From Lachnospiraceae bacterium UBA3310 (lineage in GTDB: Bacteria; Bacillota; Clostridia; Lachnospirales; Lachnospiraceae): a stretch of 18,281 nucleotides of DNA. Below the pieces are notes generated by a model. It was not told the DNA's origin. It was given only the letters and a program-made list of their open reading frames with translations, and did not search any database. The position numbers and the translations under genes were made by a program. Shown here piece by piece: positions 1 to 6,659 of this stretch (positions are counted from its first letter, which is position 1; each line of letters starts with the position of its first letter). The stretch lies in contig DESQ01000009.1 in assembly GCA_002361355.1 (NCBI GenBank), positions 1 through 18,281 of the forward strand. Direction: 5' to 3'.

Positions 1-71
1 GAGATTCAGTATCGGTTTTCAGGGTATGTAACATATTTAAAGACACTATTTACAAAAAATTGTATTTAGTG

Positions 72-100
72 TTTTTTTTTTAAAATTTTTGTGATATAAT
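72..100 (+). promoter_or_regulatory. Extended -10 promoter of cheV
   Basis: A perfect extended -10 element, TGATATAAT, lies at 92-100. The -35 zone about 17 bases upstream is a run of ten T (72-81), so recognition would rest mostly on the extended -10. The implied start is near 107, giving an untranslated leader of about 100 bases before cheV. This is inference from consensus only. Confidence 0.6.
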
Positions 101-150
101 AAGATAAATCTGAGATTGCGCCGAAATTTATTTAAATTTAGGGGAGATGA

Positions 151-198
151 ATGAGCAATCTGAAAGATGAAAGGGTATTTTCTAAATATATAACGTGA
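151..198 (+). CDS. Possible 15-codon leader peptide ahead of cheV
   Basis: An ATG at 151 is preceded at good distance by GGGGAGA (141-147) and opens a 15-codon frame (MSNLKDERVFSKYIT) ending at TGA 196-198. That stop overlaps the cheV Shine-Dalgarno (GTGAGGTGG, 195-203) and lies 10 bases before the cheV ATG. This geometry would allow translational coupling of cheV to the leader. There is no similarity evidence. The strong ribosome binding site and the overlap are the only support, so it could be chance, or a remnant of a former gene start. Confidence 0.35.
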   Translation: MSNLKDERVFSKYIT

Positions 199-208
199 GG
201 TGGATTGC

Positions 209-1108
209 ATGGATACAAAGATTCTGCTTGAAAACGGAACAAATGAGCTGGAGGTACTTGAGTTTAGGCTGGATGGAAATGCTTACGGTATCAATGTCGC
301 TAAGATCAAAGAGATCATCAATTATATGGAAGTGACACCGGTGCCGAACTCACATCCGAGTATTGAGGGGATTTTTATGCCACGTGATACGATGATTACG
401 GCGATTGACTTGAAGAACTGTTTACAGAGAGGCGTGTCTGAGCCGGGTGGTCTTTTTATTATCACGAACTTTAATAAGCTGGATATTGCATTCCATGTGG
501 ATTCTGTAGTGGGAATCCATCGTGTGTCATGGAGAGAAATTATTAAACCGGGTTCTACGATATCCACATCAGAAGACGGCGTATCGACAGGTATCATTAA
601 GTTTGATGACAGATTGATTATCATTCTTGACTTTGAGAAGATTGTGACAGATATCAATCCGGAGACAGGACTTAAGGTTGCTGACATAGAGGAGTTGGGT
701 GAGAGACACAGGATTGATGTGCCTATTCTGATTGCAGAGGATTCGCCGCTTTTAAATAAGCTGATCGTAGACTCCTTACATAAGGCTGGATACGTGAATC
801 TGATTCACACTGAGAACGGACAGCAGGCTTATGATGTAATTCAGGAGTGCAAGAAAGAAGGTACACTTAAGGAGCATGTACAGTGTATCATCACGGATAT
901 TGAGATGCCGCTTATGGATGGACACAGACTCACGAAGCTGGTGAAGACGGATGATGAGACGAAGGATATTCCGATTGTTATCTTCTCATCCCTGGTCAAT
1001 GACGATATGAAGAGAAAGGGAGAGGCGCTCGGAGCGAATGCGCAGCTTTCCAAGCCGGAGATCGGTAATTTAGTACGTGTGGTGGATGAGTTGGTCTTGG
1101 GACAATAG
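209..1108 (+). CDS. cheV: CheV chemotaxis adaptor (CheW domain plus receiver domain)
   Basis: This is a cytoplasmic chemotaxis coupling protein that links receptors to the CheA kinase and is tuned by phosphorylation. Counted from the ATG at 209 it has 299 residues, the usual CheV length. Residues 12-150 form a CheW-like domain (LEFRLDGNAYGINVAKIKEI, with later FHVDSVVGIHRV). Residues 171-299 form a receiver domain with the acidic pair E177-D178, phospho-acceptor D230 in TDIEMPLMDG, S260 and K282. The receiver therefore looks functional. I prefer ATG 209 to the in-frame GTG at 200, because the GTG lies inside the ribosome binding site GTGAGGTGG (195-203). The gene stands alone between its promoter and a strong terminator. 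No other che genes are in the window, although an acidic protein 1 kb downstream carries a FliM-like motif. Confidence 0.95.
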   Translation: MDTKILLENGTNELEVLEFRLDGNAYGINVAKIKEIINYMEVTPVPNSHPSIEGIFMPRDTMITAIDLKNCLQRGVSEPGGLFIITNFNKLDIAFHVDSVVGIHRVSWREIIKPGSTISTSEDGVSTGIIKFDDRLIIILDFEKIVTDINPETGLKVADIEELGERHRIDVPILIAEDSPLLNKLIVDSLHKAGYVNLIHTENGQQAYDVIQECKKEGTLKEHVQCIITDIEMPLMDGHRLTKLVKTDDETKDIPIVIFSSLVNDDMKRKGEALGANAQLSKPEIGNLVRVVDELVLGQ

Positions 1109-1135
1109 AGAACAAGCAGGATTTATGAAATGGTA

Positions 1136-1163
1136 AAGGCCGGGAGTCTCCCGGCCTTGTTTA
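1136..1163 (+). terminator. Rho-independent terminator after cheV
   Basis: A perfect 10-bp stem, AAGGCCGGGA / TCCCGGCCTT, with a 3-base loop (GTC) is followed by a short T-rich stretch (TTGTTTA). It lies 28 bases after the cheV stop and isolates cheV from the next gene. Confidence 0.85.
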
Positions 1164-1213
1164 TGCGTACATAAGCAGAGTCAGAAGACAGTGAAGTGCA
1201 GCTTATACATAAA
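1159..1213. repeat. Imperfect inverted repeat before the SIR2-like gene
   Basis: The arm GTTTATG..CATAAGC (1159-1176) is complementary to GCTTATACATAAAC (1200-1213) except for a few unpaired bases. The pair spans most of the gap between the cheV terminator and the next gene. It could be an operator or an mRNA stem-loop in the leader of the SIR2-like gene. No clear promoter is seen here, only a weak TATACA-like box near 1205. Confidence 0.3.
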
Positions 1214-1233
1214 CGATAGAGTCAGGAAAAACT

Positions 1234-2031
1234 ATGGATAGAGAATGTCTGGAGCTGAGAGAGAAAATACAGGATGCGGAACTAGTCCTTGTGGGACTTG
1301 GTGAAGCGTGTCAGTATGACTGGAACGCGCTTTTGCAGGACGAACGGTATCAGGAGATCGAGAGGGAAACGGGAGACGATGAACGTTACGTTTGGATCGT
1401 GCCGTTTTTGCAGAAGATGATACTGCGCCGCGGGCGTGGGGAGAGATGGGAAAAATTTTATCATATACTGAGGAAAATGCTGGAGGGGAAAAACTATTTT
1501 ATCGTTTCACTCTGCATGGATGATTATTTGTATGATGCAGGCTTTGACGAGTCGAAGGTGGTATCGCCCTGTGGCGGTTTTCGCAGGATGCAGTGCAACA
1601 AAAACTGTGCCGGGGAATTGTCGGATATGCCGGAGGAGAGTTATGAGGCGGTGCTTCGCTACTACAGGAGGGAAATACCGCTCACGGCATTGGAGGAACC
1701 GGTCTGCGGCCGCTGCGGTGAAAAGCTGCGGTTTAACCAGCTTGGTGTGGAACGGTATGCGCAAGAAGGTTATCTGGAACAATGGAGTCACTATACGAAA
1801 TGGTTACAGGGTACGGTAAATAAAAAACTGTGTATATTGGAATTGGGAGCAGGGATGGCTTATCCCGGCATTGTACGTTTTCCGTTTGAAAAAGTAGTTT
1901 ACTATAATCAAAAGGCTTTTCTGTACCGGGTACACCCGCAGCTTTATCAGGTGGGGGAGGAAATAGCGGACAGGAGTTTGGGCGTTGCTGAAAATCCCAT
2001 CGATTTTCTTATGGGATTGGAAAAATTATAG
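1234..2031 (+). CDS. Divergent SIR2-like (sirtuin-fold) protein, probably altered active site
   Basis: The protein has 265 residues. Its layout follows the SirTM-like SIR2 proteins of Firmicutes. An N-terminal strand-loop, LVLVGLGEACQ (18-27), stands where the NAD-binding GAG motif normally is. YFIVSLCMDD..AGFD (88-104) corresponds to the usual YFIVTTNVDHxFxxAGFD. A zinc ribbon has Cys121, Cys125, Cys158 and Cys161. ILELGAGMAYPGIVRFPFE (201-219) matches the C-terminal FLELGVGxNTPxIIRFPF block. The catalytic and NAD-contacting residues are changed: TTNVD reads SLCMD, and the usual Q-G-D/N loop reads PCGGF. Deacylase or ADP-ribosyltransferase activity is therefore doubtful, and a binding role is possible. 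The start is the ATG after AGGAAA. There is no macrodomain or lipoate partner next to it, unlike classic SirTM operons. Fold assignment is from remembered motifs and is moderately sure. Confidence 0.7.
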   Translation: MDRECLELREKIQDAELVLVGLGEACQYDWNALLQDERYQEIERETGDDERYVWIVPFLQKMILRRGRGERWEKFYHILRKMLEGKNYFIVSLCMDDYLYDAGFDESKVVSPCGGFRRMQCNKNCAGELSDMPEESYEAVLRYYRREIPLTALEEPVCGRCGEKLRFNQLGVERYAQEGYLEQWSHYTKWLQGTVNKKLCILELGAGMAYPGIVRFPFEKVVYYNQKAFLYRVHPQLYQVGEEIADRSLGVAENPIDFLMGLEKL

Positions 2032-2053
2032 TACATAGATTGCAGAAAGGGAT

Positions 2054-2082
2054 TTGTTAAATAGAATATTTTGTGATAAAAT
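2054..2082 (+). promoter_or_regulatory. SigA-type promoter of the acidic membrane protein gene
   Basis: TTGTTA (2054-2059), a 17-base spacer and TAAAAT (2077-2082) preceded by TG one base upstream (an extended -10). It sits 40 bases before the ATG at 2123, which has GGGGAG as ribosome binding site. It probably drives the group from 2123 through ung. Confidence 0.65.
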
Positions 2083-2122
2083 GTGAGGTAGTGTGACATA
2101 AAAAGTAAATTGGGGAGAAATT

Positions 2123-4396
2123 ATGAGTTCAAGTGAAGAGTATTTAGACAGTTTATTGGATTCTATATTAGGCGGCGGAAAATCTGAGGAGGAAGAAAAG
2201 GCAGTACCCGAGGAATCCCAGGAATCTCAGATTTTGGCGGAAAATAAGGTTACAGAGGCGGGGAAAGCCATGTCTCCGGATGAGATCGAGGAGATGTTGG
2301 TGTCTATGGGAACGCTCGGCGGTGGAGAAGAGGATGCGAAAGAGCAGGACTCGAAGGAGCAGGACTCGGAGGAAGATATGGAGGCAATGCTTGCCTTCAT
2401 GGATGAACATAATGCCGAGGCTTCCGATTCTGATGGATCGGATGATTCTGCCATAGATGAGTTATCCCTGGACAGCCTTTTGTCGGAGGAACCGGGGGCG
2501 GATGGTGACGCACCGGATGTTTCGGACGATTTGTCATTGGATGACCTGTCGCTGGATGATCTTTCATCCGGGGAAGAGACGGATAGCGATGCATCGGATG
2601 ATTCAGGCGATCTGGCTTTGGATGATTTGGACATGGGAGAAAGTGGTACAGATGATTCCGCTGCAGATGAGCTGGCATTGGAAGATCTGTCGTTAGATGA
2701 ACCTTTATCGGAGGAGCCGGAGGAAGAGGCGGACAGTGATGCACTGGATGATTTGGGTGATCTGTCGTTAGACGATCTTTCATCGGAGGAACCGGAAGCG
2801 GATGGTGAAGAGAGCGGTTCTGATGATTTTGCCATAGAAGAGTTATCCCTGGATGACCTTTCTTCGGAGGAGCCTGAAAGTACAGAAGATGGTTTAATGT
2901 CGGAGGAGGACATTGACCGTTTGTTAAATGGCGATATGTCGGAGGAAACAGGAGACGAAGCGGTAGAAGATTTAGCATTGGAGGAGACGGGGGACGAAGG
3001 AGACGACGATCTCTCTGAATTGCTGGCAGGTATGGGACACGACGAGGATTTATCGGAAATCAATGATCTTTTAGAAGAGTCAGATCAAGGGCTCTCTGCG
3101 GATGATGATATGCTTGCAATGCTGGAAGGTGTGGACGCAGACGGGGACAGCAGCTTCGATTTATTTGAGAGCGATGAGGCGGCTAAGGAGGCTGAAAGCA
3201 TTCGGGAACTTTCACCGGAGGAAGTGGCTGCACGGGAAGGCGGCGATCCGGGAAAGAAGAAAAAGAAGAAGAAACTGTTTGGCAAAAAGAAGAAAGGCGG
3301 CGACGAGGAAACACCGTCCGGCGAGGGAGCGGGAGACGAATTGGAGGCTCTCTTAGGGGAAGTGTCGGCGGAGCAGGAGACGCCACAGGAAGAGAAAAAA
3401 CCGGGATTTTTTGCAAGGCTTTTGGATTTCCTGCTTGAGAGCGAGGAGGATGACGAGGATCCTCTTGCGGCGGAGATCCTTGCGGGTAATGAAGGTGAGA
3501 CAGGCACAGTTACCGACGAGAACAAAGAACTTTTGAAGGAATTGAGCGACGAGGATAAGAAAGGAAAAAAGAAGAAAAAGAAGAAGGATAAGAAAGGTAA
3601 GAAAGGAAAAGAGGCAGAAGAGGACGAGAAAAAGGCCAAAAAGCCCAAAAAAGTAAAGAAGAAAAAAGAAAAGCCGAAGAAAGAAGAGGAAGAGGATCTG
3701 TTTGCACCGCCGACAAAGCCGCTTTCCAAAAAGAAAGTGATTACGGTATTCCTGTTCTGCGGTACGATTGCGGCGTGTATCATTGTATTTTCCACGATTG
3801 TGCCGGAGACGATCCAGAAACAGGATGCGCATGCGGCATATGATCAGGGAGATTATGCCGAGGTATATGATCTGTTGTACGGCAAAGAATTAAATGAGCA
3901 GGATGAGGTTTTATTCCAGGGAAGTAACCTGATTCTTCAAATGGACAGAAAGCTATCCTCTTATGATAATTATGTAAACCTTGATATGCGCACGGAAGCG
4001 CTGAACGCTTTGGTTACCGGTGTAGAGCGTTACCAGCAGATTTTGCCAGAAGCTGAAAGTTATAATGTGGCGGCCGAGGTCAACGATATTTATGCGCAAA
4101 TTTTAGAGAGATTGTCTGCATTCGGATTGACAGAGCAGGATGCACTCGATATTCTTGCGTCGGAAGATGATGTTACATATACCCAGAGGCTGGAAGCTGT
4201 TATCAACGGGGAGTCCGTTGACGAAGAGGAGGCCGAGGTGGGCATACAGGATGTTCTGCCGGAGGAAGAGGAGATCATTGAGCGCATCGGAGGAACAGAC
4301 GCAGAGCCGGAGGATATTCCGGAGGAGAGTTCACTGGAGGTAGAGATGCCGGATGATCAGGCAGAGGATGAGTTTTCGAGTGAAGGGGCAGAATAA
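2123..4396 (+). CDS. Large acidic, lysine-clustered single-pass membrane protein of unknown function
   Basis: A protein of 757 residues that I cannot assign to a named family. Residues 1-370 are extremely acidic and low in complexity. Within them, residues 111-256 are five to six imperfect units built on LSLDDLSSEEPE. Two lysine-rich clusters follow (378-392 and 478-521), separated by an amphipathic stretch (KPGFFARLLDFLLESEEDDE). One transmembrane segment is at about 538-560 (VITVFLFCGTIAACIIVF). With lysines on its N-terminal side, the long N-terminal part should be cytoplasmic. The outer part (561-700) is helical and somewhat TPR-like (YDQGDYAEVYDLLYG), ending in an acidic tail. Short motifs of the FliM type occur in the acidic part, best at 259-271 (MSEEDIDRLLNGD). 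The stop codon overlaps the hisH start (TAATG), so translation is coupled. It may be a scaffold, but the role is unknown. Confidence 0.85.
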   Translation: MSSSEEYLDSLLDSILGGGKSEEEEKAVPEESQESQILAENKVTEAGKAMSPDEIEEMLVSMGTLGGGEEDAKEQDSKEQDSEEDMEAMLAFMDEHNAEASDSDGSDDSAIDELSLDSLLSEEPGADGDAPDVSDDLSLDDLSLDDLSSGEETDSDASDDSGDLALDDLDMGESGTDDSAADELALEDLSLDEPLSEEPEEEADSDALDDLGDLSLDDLSSEEPEADGEESGSDDFAIEELSLDDLSSEEPESTEDGLMSEEDIDRLLNGDMSEETGDEAVEDLALEETGDEGDDDLSELLAGMGHDEDLSEINDLLEESDQGLSADDDMLAMLEGVDADGDSSFDLFESDEAAKEAESIRELSPEEVAAREGGDPGKKKKKKKLFGKKKKGGDEETPSGEGAGDELEALLGEVSAEQETPQEEKKPGFFARLLDFLLESEEDDEDPLAAEILAGNEGETGTVTDENKELLKELSDEDKKGKKKKKKKDKKGKKGKEAEEDEKKAKKPKKVKKKKEKPKKEEEEDLFAPPTKPLSKKKVITVFLFCGTIAACIIVFSTIVPETIQKQDAHAAYDQGDYAEVYDLLYGKELNEQDEVLFQGSNLILQMDRKLSSYDNYVNLDMRTEALNALVTGVERYQQILPEAESYNVAAEVNDIYAQILERLSAFGLTEQDALDILASEDDVTYTQRLEAVINGESVDEEEAEVGIQDVLPEEEEIIERIGGTDAEPEDIPEESSLEVEMPDDQAEDEFSSEGAE
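2453..2890 (+). repeat. Tandem coding repeats (LSLDDLSSEEPE units)
   Basis: Five to six imperfect units of about 20-30 codons encode residues 111-256 of the acidic protein. The recurring core is L-S/A-L-D-D-L followed by SSEEPE or a close variant. At DNA level the units share GATGATTTGTCATTGGATGA-like stretches, so the array could expand or shrink by slippage or recombination. Confidence 0.75.
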
Positions 4397-5001
4397 TGGT
4401 CGCGATTATTGACTATGATGCCGGTAATATCAGAAGTGTGGAGAAGGCGGTTGCCCTGCTTGGACATGAGGCTGTGGTGACGGGAGACCGGGAGGCAATT
4501 TTGTCTGCGGATCATGTGATCCTGCCGGGTGTGGGCGCTTTCGGAGACGCAATGGATAAGTTGCAAGGGTCTGGCCTGACGGAGGTAATTCGGGAGGCGG
4601 TAAACCGGAAACTTCCGTTTTTGGGAATCTGTCTCGGATTACAGTTGATGTTTGAAAGCAGCGAAGAAGCGCCGGGTGTGGCAGGGCTTGGGCTTTTGCC
4701 GGGGAAGATTCTGCGTATTCCCGAGGAGGAAGGGTTGAAGATTCCACACGTGGGATGGAATTCTCTGACATTTCCGAATCAGGGGAGGCTCTTTCGGGGG
4801 ATTGCGGAAGGCGCTTATGTGTATTTCGTACATTCCTATTATTTACAGGCGAAAGACACGCAGATTGTGACGGCGGCCACAGAGTACGGGACGACGATTC
4901 ACGCTTCGGTGGAGCGGGATAATCTCTTTGCCTGCCAGTTTCATCCGGAGAAGAGTTCTGAGACGGGGCTTAAGATATTGCAAAATTTCCTGAATATTTA
5001 G
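4396..5001 (+). CDS. hisH: Imidazole glycerol phosphate synthase, glutaminase subunit HisH
   Basis: This subunit hydrolyses glutamine and passes ammonia to HisF in histidine biosynthesis (IGP synthase, also releasing AICAR). The 201-residue length is normal. It is a class I glutamine amidotransferase. The N-terminus is IIDYDAGNIRSV, with the oxyanion-strand region LPGVGAFGDAM, the nucleophile Cys79 in GICLGLQLMFE, and His183 and Glu185 in QFHPEKS. All triad residues are present. The ATG at 4396 shares a base with the TAA of the upstream acidic membrane protein, so it is read by coupled translation. hisF follows 15 bases later. HisA and the other his genes are absent on either side, so the pathway must be split over the genome. 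Confidence 0.97.
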   Translation: MVAIIDYDAGNIRSVEKAVALLGHEAVVTGDREAILSADHVILPGVGAFGDAMDKLQGSGLTEVIREAVNRKLPFLGICLGLQLMFESSEEAPGVAGLGLLPGKILRIPEEEGLKIPHVGWNSLTFPNQGRLFRGIAEGAYVYFVHSYYLQAKDTQIVTAATEYGTTIHASVERDNLFACQFHPEKSSETGLKILQNFLNI

Positions 5002-5016
5002 GACGGAGCGGCGCAC

Positions 5017-5778
5017 ATGCATACAAAGCGGATCATTCCCTGTCTTGATGTGAAAAACGGCAGGGTGGTAAAGGGAGTTAATTTCATCAATTTTAAGGAC
5101 GCGGGAGATCCGGCTGAGGTGGGCGCTGCCTACGACAAGTCGGGGGCGGACGAATTGGTCTTTCTGGATATCACAGCGTCCTCCGATGCCAGGGCCACAG
5201 CGGTAGAGATGGTGCGCCGGGTAGCGGAAAAAGTGTTTATTCCCTTTACGGTGGGCGGTGGTATCCGTACTGTGGAGGATTTCAGGGCGATCCTGCGGGA
5301 GGGGGCGGACAAAGTTTCCGTCAACTCGGCGGCGATCATGAATCCGAACCTGATCAGTGAAGCGGCTGATAAATTCGGAAGCCAGTGCGTGGTGGTGGCG
5401 ATTGACGCCAAAAGGCGCACTGACGGAGACGGTTTTACCATTTATAAAAACGGCGGCCGCGTGGATATGGGAATTGATGCGGTGGAGTGGGCCGCAAAGG
5501 CGGAAAAGCTGGGCGCGGGTGAAATTCTTCTGACCAGCATGGACGGAGACGGTACCAAGGCCGGTTATGATCTGGAACTGACAAGAGCCGTTGCGGAAAA
5601 TGTATCCATTCCGGTGATTGCTTCCGGGGGTGCGGGGACAATGGCGCATTTTTACGAGGCATTCACAGAAGGGAAGGCGGAGGCGGCGCTGGCGGCGTCT
5701 CTATTCCATTTCAAAGAAATGGAGATCATGGATTTAAAAAAGTATCTGCGGGACAGAGGAATTTCTGTGCGGTTGTAA
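5017..5778 (+). CDS. hisF: Imidazole glycerol phosphate synthase, cyclase subunit HisF
   Basis: A (beta/alpha)8 barrel of 253 residues that uses ammonia from HisH to turn PRFAR into imidazole glycerol phosphate and AICAR. The catalytic aspartates are Asp11 (PCLDVKNGRVVKG) and Asp130 (VVVAIDAKR). The phosphate-binding loops are VGGGIRTVEDF (79-89) and ASGGAGTM (204-211 region). The N-terminus MHTKRIIPCLD is the family standard, which fixes the start. The gene lies 15 bases after hisH and forms the expected HisHF pair. It is complete, with no sign of decay. Confidence 0.98.
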   Translation: MHTKRIIPCLDVKNGRVVKGVNFINFKDAGDPAEVGAAYDKSGADELVFLDITASSDARATAVEMVRRVAEKVFIPFTVGGGIRTVEDFRAILREGADKVSVNSAAIMNPNLISEAADKFGSQCVVVAIDAKRRTDGDGFTIYKNGGRVDMGIDAVEWAAKAEKLGAGEILLTSMDGDGTKAGYDLELTRAVAENVSIPVIASGGAGTMAHFYEAFTEGKAEAALAASLFHFKEMEIMDLKKYLRDRGISVRL

Positions 5779-5814
5779 AATCGTGTCAGTGTAGGTGCAA
5801 GAGGAGAAACGGAT

Positions 5815-6498
5815 ATGGCGATGCTGGCAAATGATTGGGCACAGGCTCTGGACGATGAATTTCATAAGCCTTATTATAAAAACCTATACATGTTTGTGCG
5901 GGAGGAGTACAGCAAACAGGTGGTGTATCCGCCTGCAGACGATATTTTTAATGCTTTTCACTTCACGCCGCTTTCAGAAGTAAAGGTACTGCTTTTAGGG
6001 CAGGATCCCTATCACAACGAGCATCAGGCGCACGGCATGAGCTTTTCGGTGCTGCCGGATCAGAAGGAGATTCCGCCGTCTTTGCAGAATATTTATCAGG
6101 AGCTGCATGACGATCTGGGCTGTTACATTCCGGATAACGGGTATTTGAAGAAATGGGCTGATCAGGGGGTATTGCTTTTAAACACGGTTTTGACGGTGCG
6201 GGCGCATCAGGCAAATTCCCATCAGGGAAAGGGCTGGGAGGAATTTACGGACGCGGTGATCCGGGCGGTGAACGGGCAGGATCGGCCGATTGTGTATCTG
6301 CTGTGGGGGCGTCCCGCGCAGAGTAAGATCCCAATGCTTACCAATCCGAAGCATCTGATTTTAAAGGCGCCGCATCCGAGTCCGCTCTCCGCATACCGCG
6401 GATTTTTCGGCTGTAAGCATTTCAGCCAGTGCAATGAGTTCCTGAAAGCGAATGGCGTTGAACCGATTGACTGGCAGATTGAAGACATAGCTAAATAA
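5815..6498 (+). CDS. ung: Uracil-DNA glycosylase, family 1
   Basis: This enzyme removes uracil from DNA as the first step of base-excision repair. Its 227 residues are typical for family 1. Diagnostic motifs are present: GQDPYH with catalytic Asp64 (62-67), the PPSLQNIYQEL segment (87-97), LLNTVLTVR (121-129), LLWGRPAQSK, and the DNA-intercalation loop HPSPLSAYRGFFG with His187. The start at 5815 has AGGAG at a suitable distance. An alternative frame opening nearby does not match the family. The gene is 36 bases after hisF and probably rides on the same transcript. A terminator follows 15 bases after the stop. The link to histidine synthesis is probably only positional. Confidence 0.97.
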   Translation: MAMLANDWAQALDDEFHKPYYKNLYMFVREEYSKQVVYPPADDIFNAFHFTPLSEVKVLLLGQDPYHNEHQAHGMSFSVLPDQKEIPPSLQNIYQELHDDLGCYIPDNGYLKKWADQGVLLLNTVLTVRAHQANSHQGKGWEEFTDAVIRAVNGQDRPIVYLLWGRPAQSKIPMLTNPKHLILKAPHPSPLSAYRGFFGCKHFSQCNEFLKANGVEPIDWQIEDIAK

Positions 6499-6513
6499 TG
6501 GAATCCATACATA

Positions 6514-6558
6514 AAATCCCCATCTGACAGGTATTATATCTGCTCGGTGGGGATTTAT
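6514..6558 (+). terminator. Putative terminator after ung
   Basis: A 9-bp perfect stem AAATCCCCA (6514-6522) / TGGGGATTT (6548-6556) closes a 25-base loop that can form a short inner CAG/CTG helix. It is followed by a weak T/A stretch. It closes the group that starts at 2123. Confidence 0.6.
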
Positions 6559-6586
6559 CTAAATAGTGGAAATGCGTACAAGGATA

Positions 6587-6616
6587 TTTACAAAAGACAA
6601 AGGTCAGTGATAATAT
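6587..6616 (+). promoter_or_regulatory. Promoter of the lysA-like gene
   Basis: TTTACA (6587-6592), then GATAAT (6609-6614, spacer 16) or TAATAT (6611-6616, spacer 18). A start near 6622 would leave a leader of about 38 bases before ATG 6660. It also argues against ATG 6621 as the start codon, since that ATG would sit at the transcript end. Confidence 0.55.
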
Positions 6617-6659
6617 AAGAATGCGCAAAAAGCGCGTGCGAAAGGAGCATGTTCTAAAG

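Noticed and set aside
2453..2890. CRISPR-like array
   Set aside because: The repeats are in-frame coding units, imperfect, with no unique spacers of constant length.
3253..3680. A/G-rich lysine codon runs as possible programmed frameshift sites
   Set aside because: The main frame continues uninterrupted to a plausible membrane protein, no alternative frame continues sensibly, and no stimulator is evident.
2227..3832. Long minus-strand open frames opposite the acidic protein (Ser/Pro- and Phe-rich)
   Set aside because: They mirror the repetitive GAT/GAG/AAG codons of the plus-strand gene, have no good ribosome binding sites, and are mutually overlapping.
4843..5649. 268-codon minus-strand frame opposite hisH/hisF
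   Set aside because: Shadow of two certain genes; the composition (His, Arg, Pro rich) is typical of an antisense frame.
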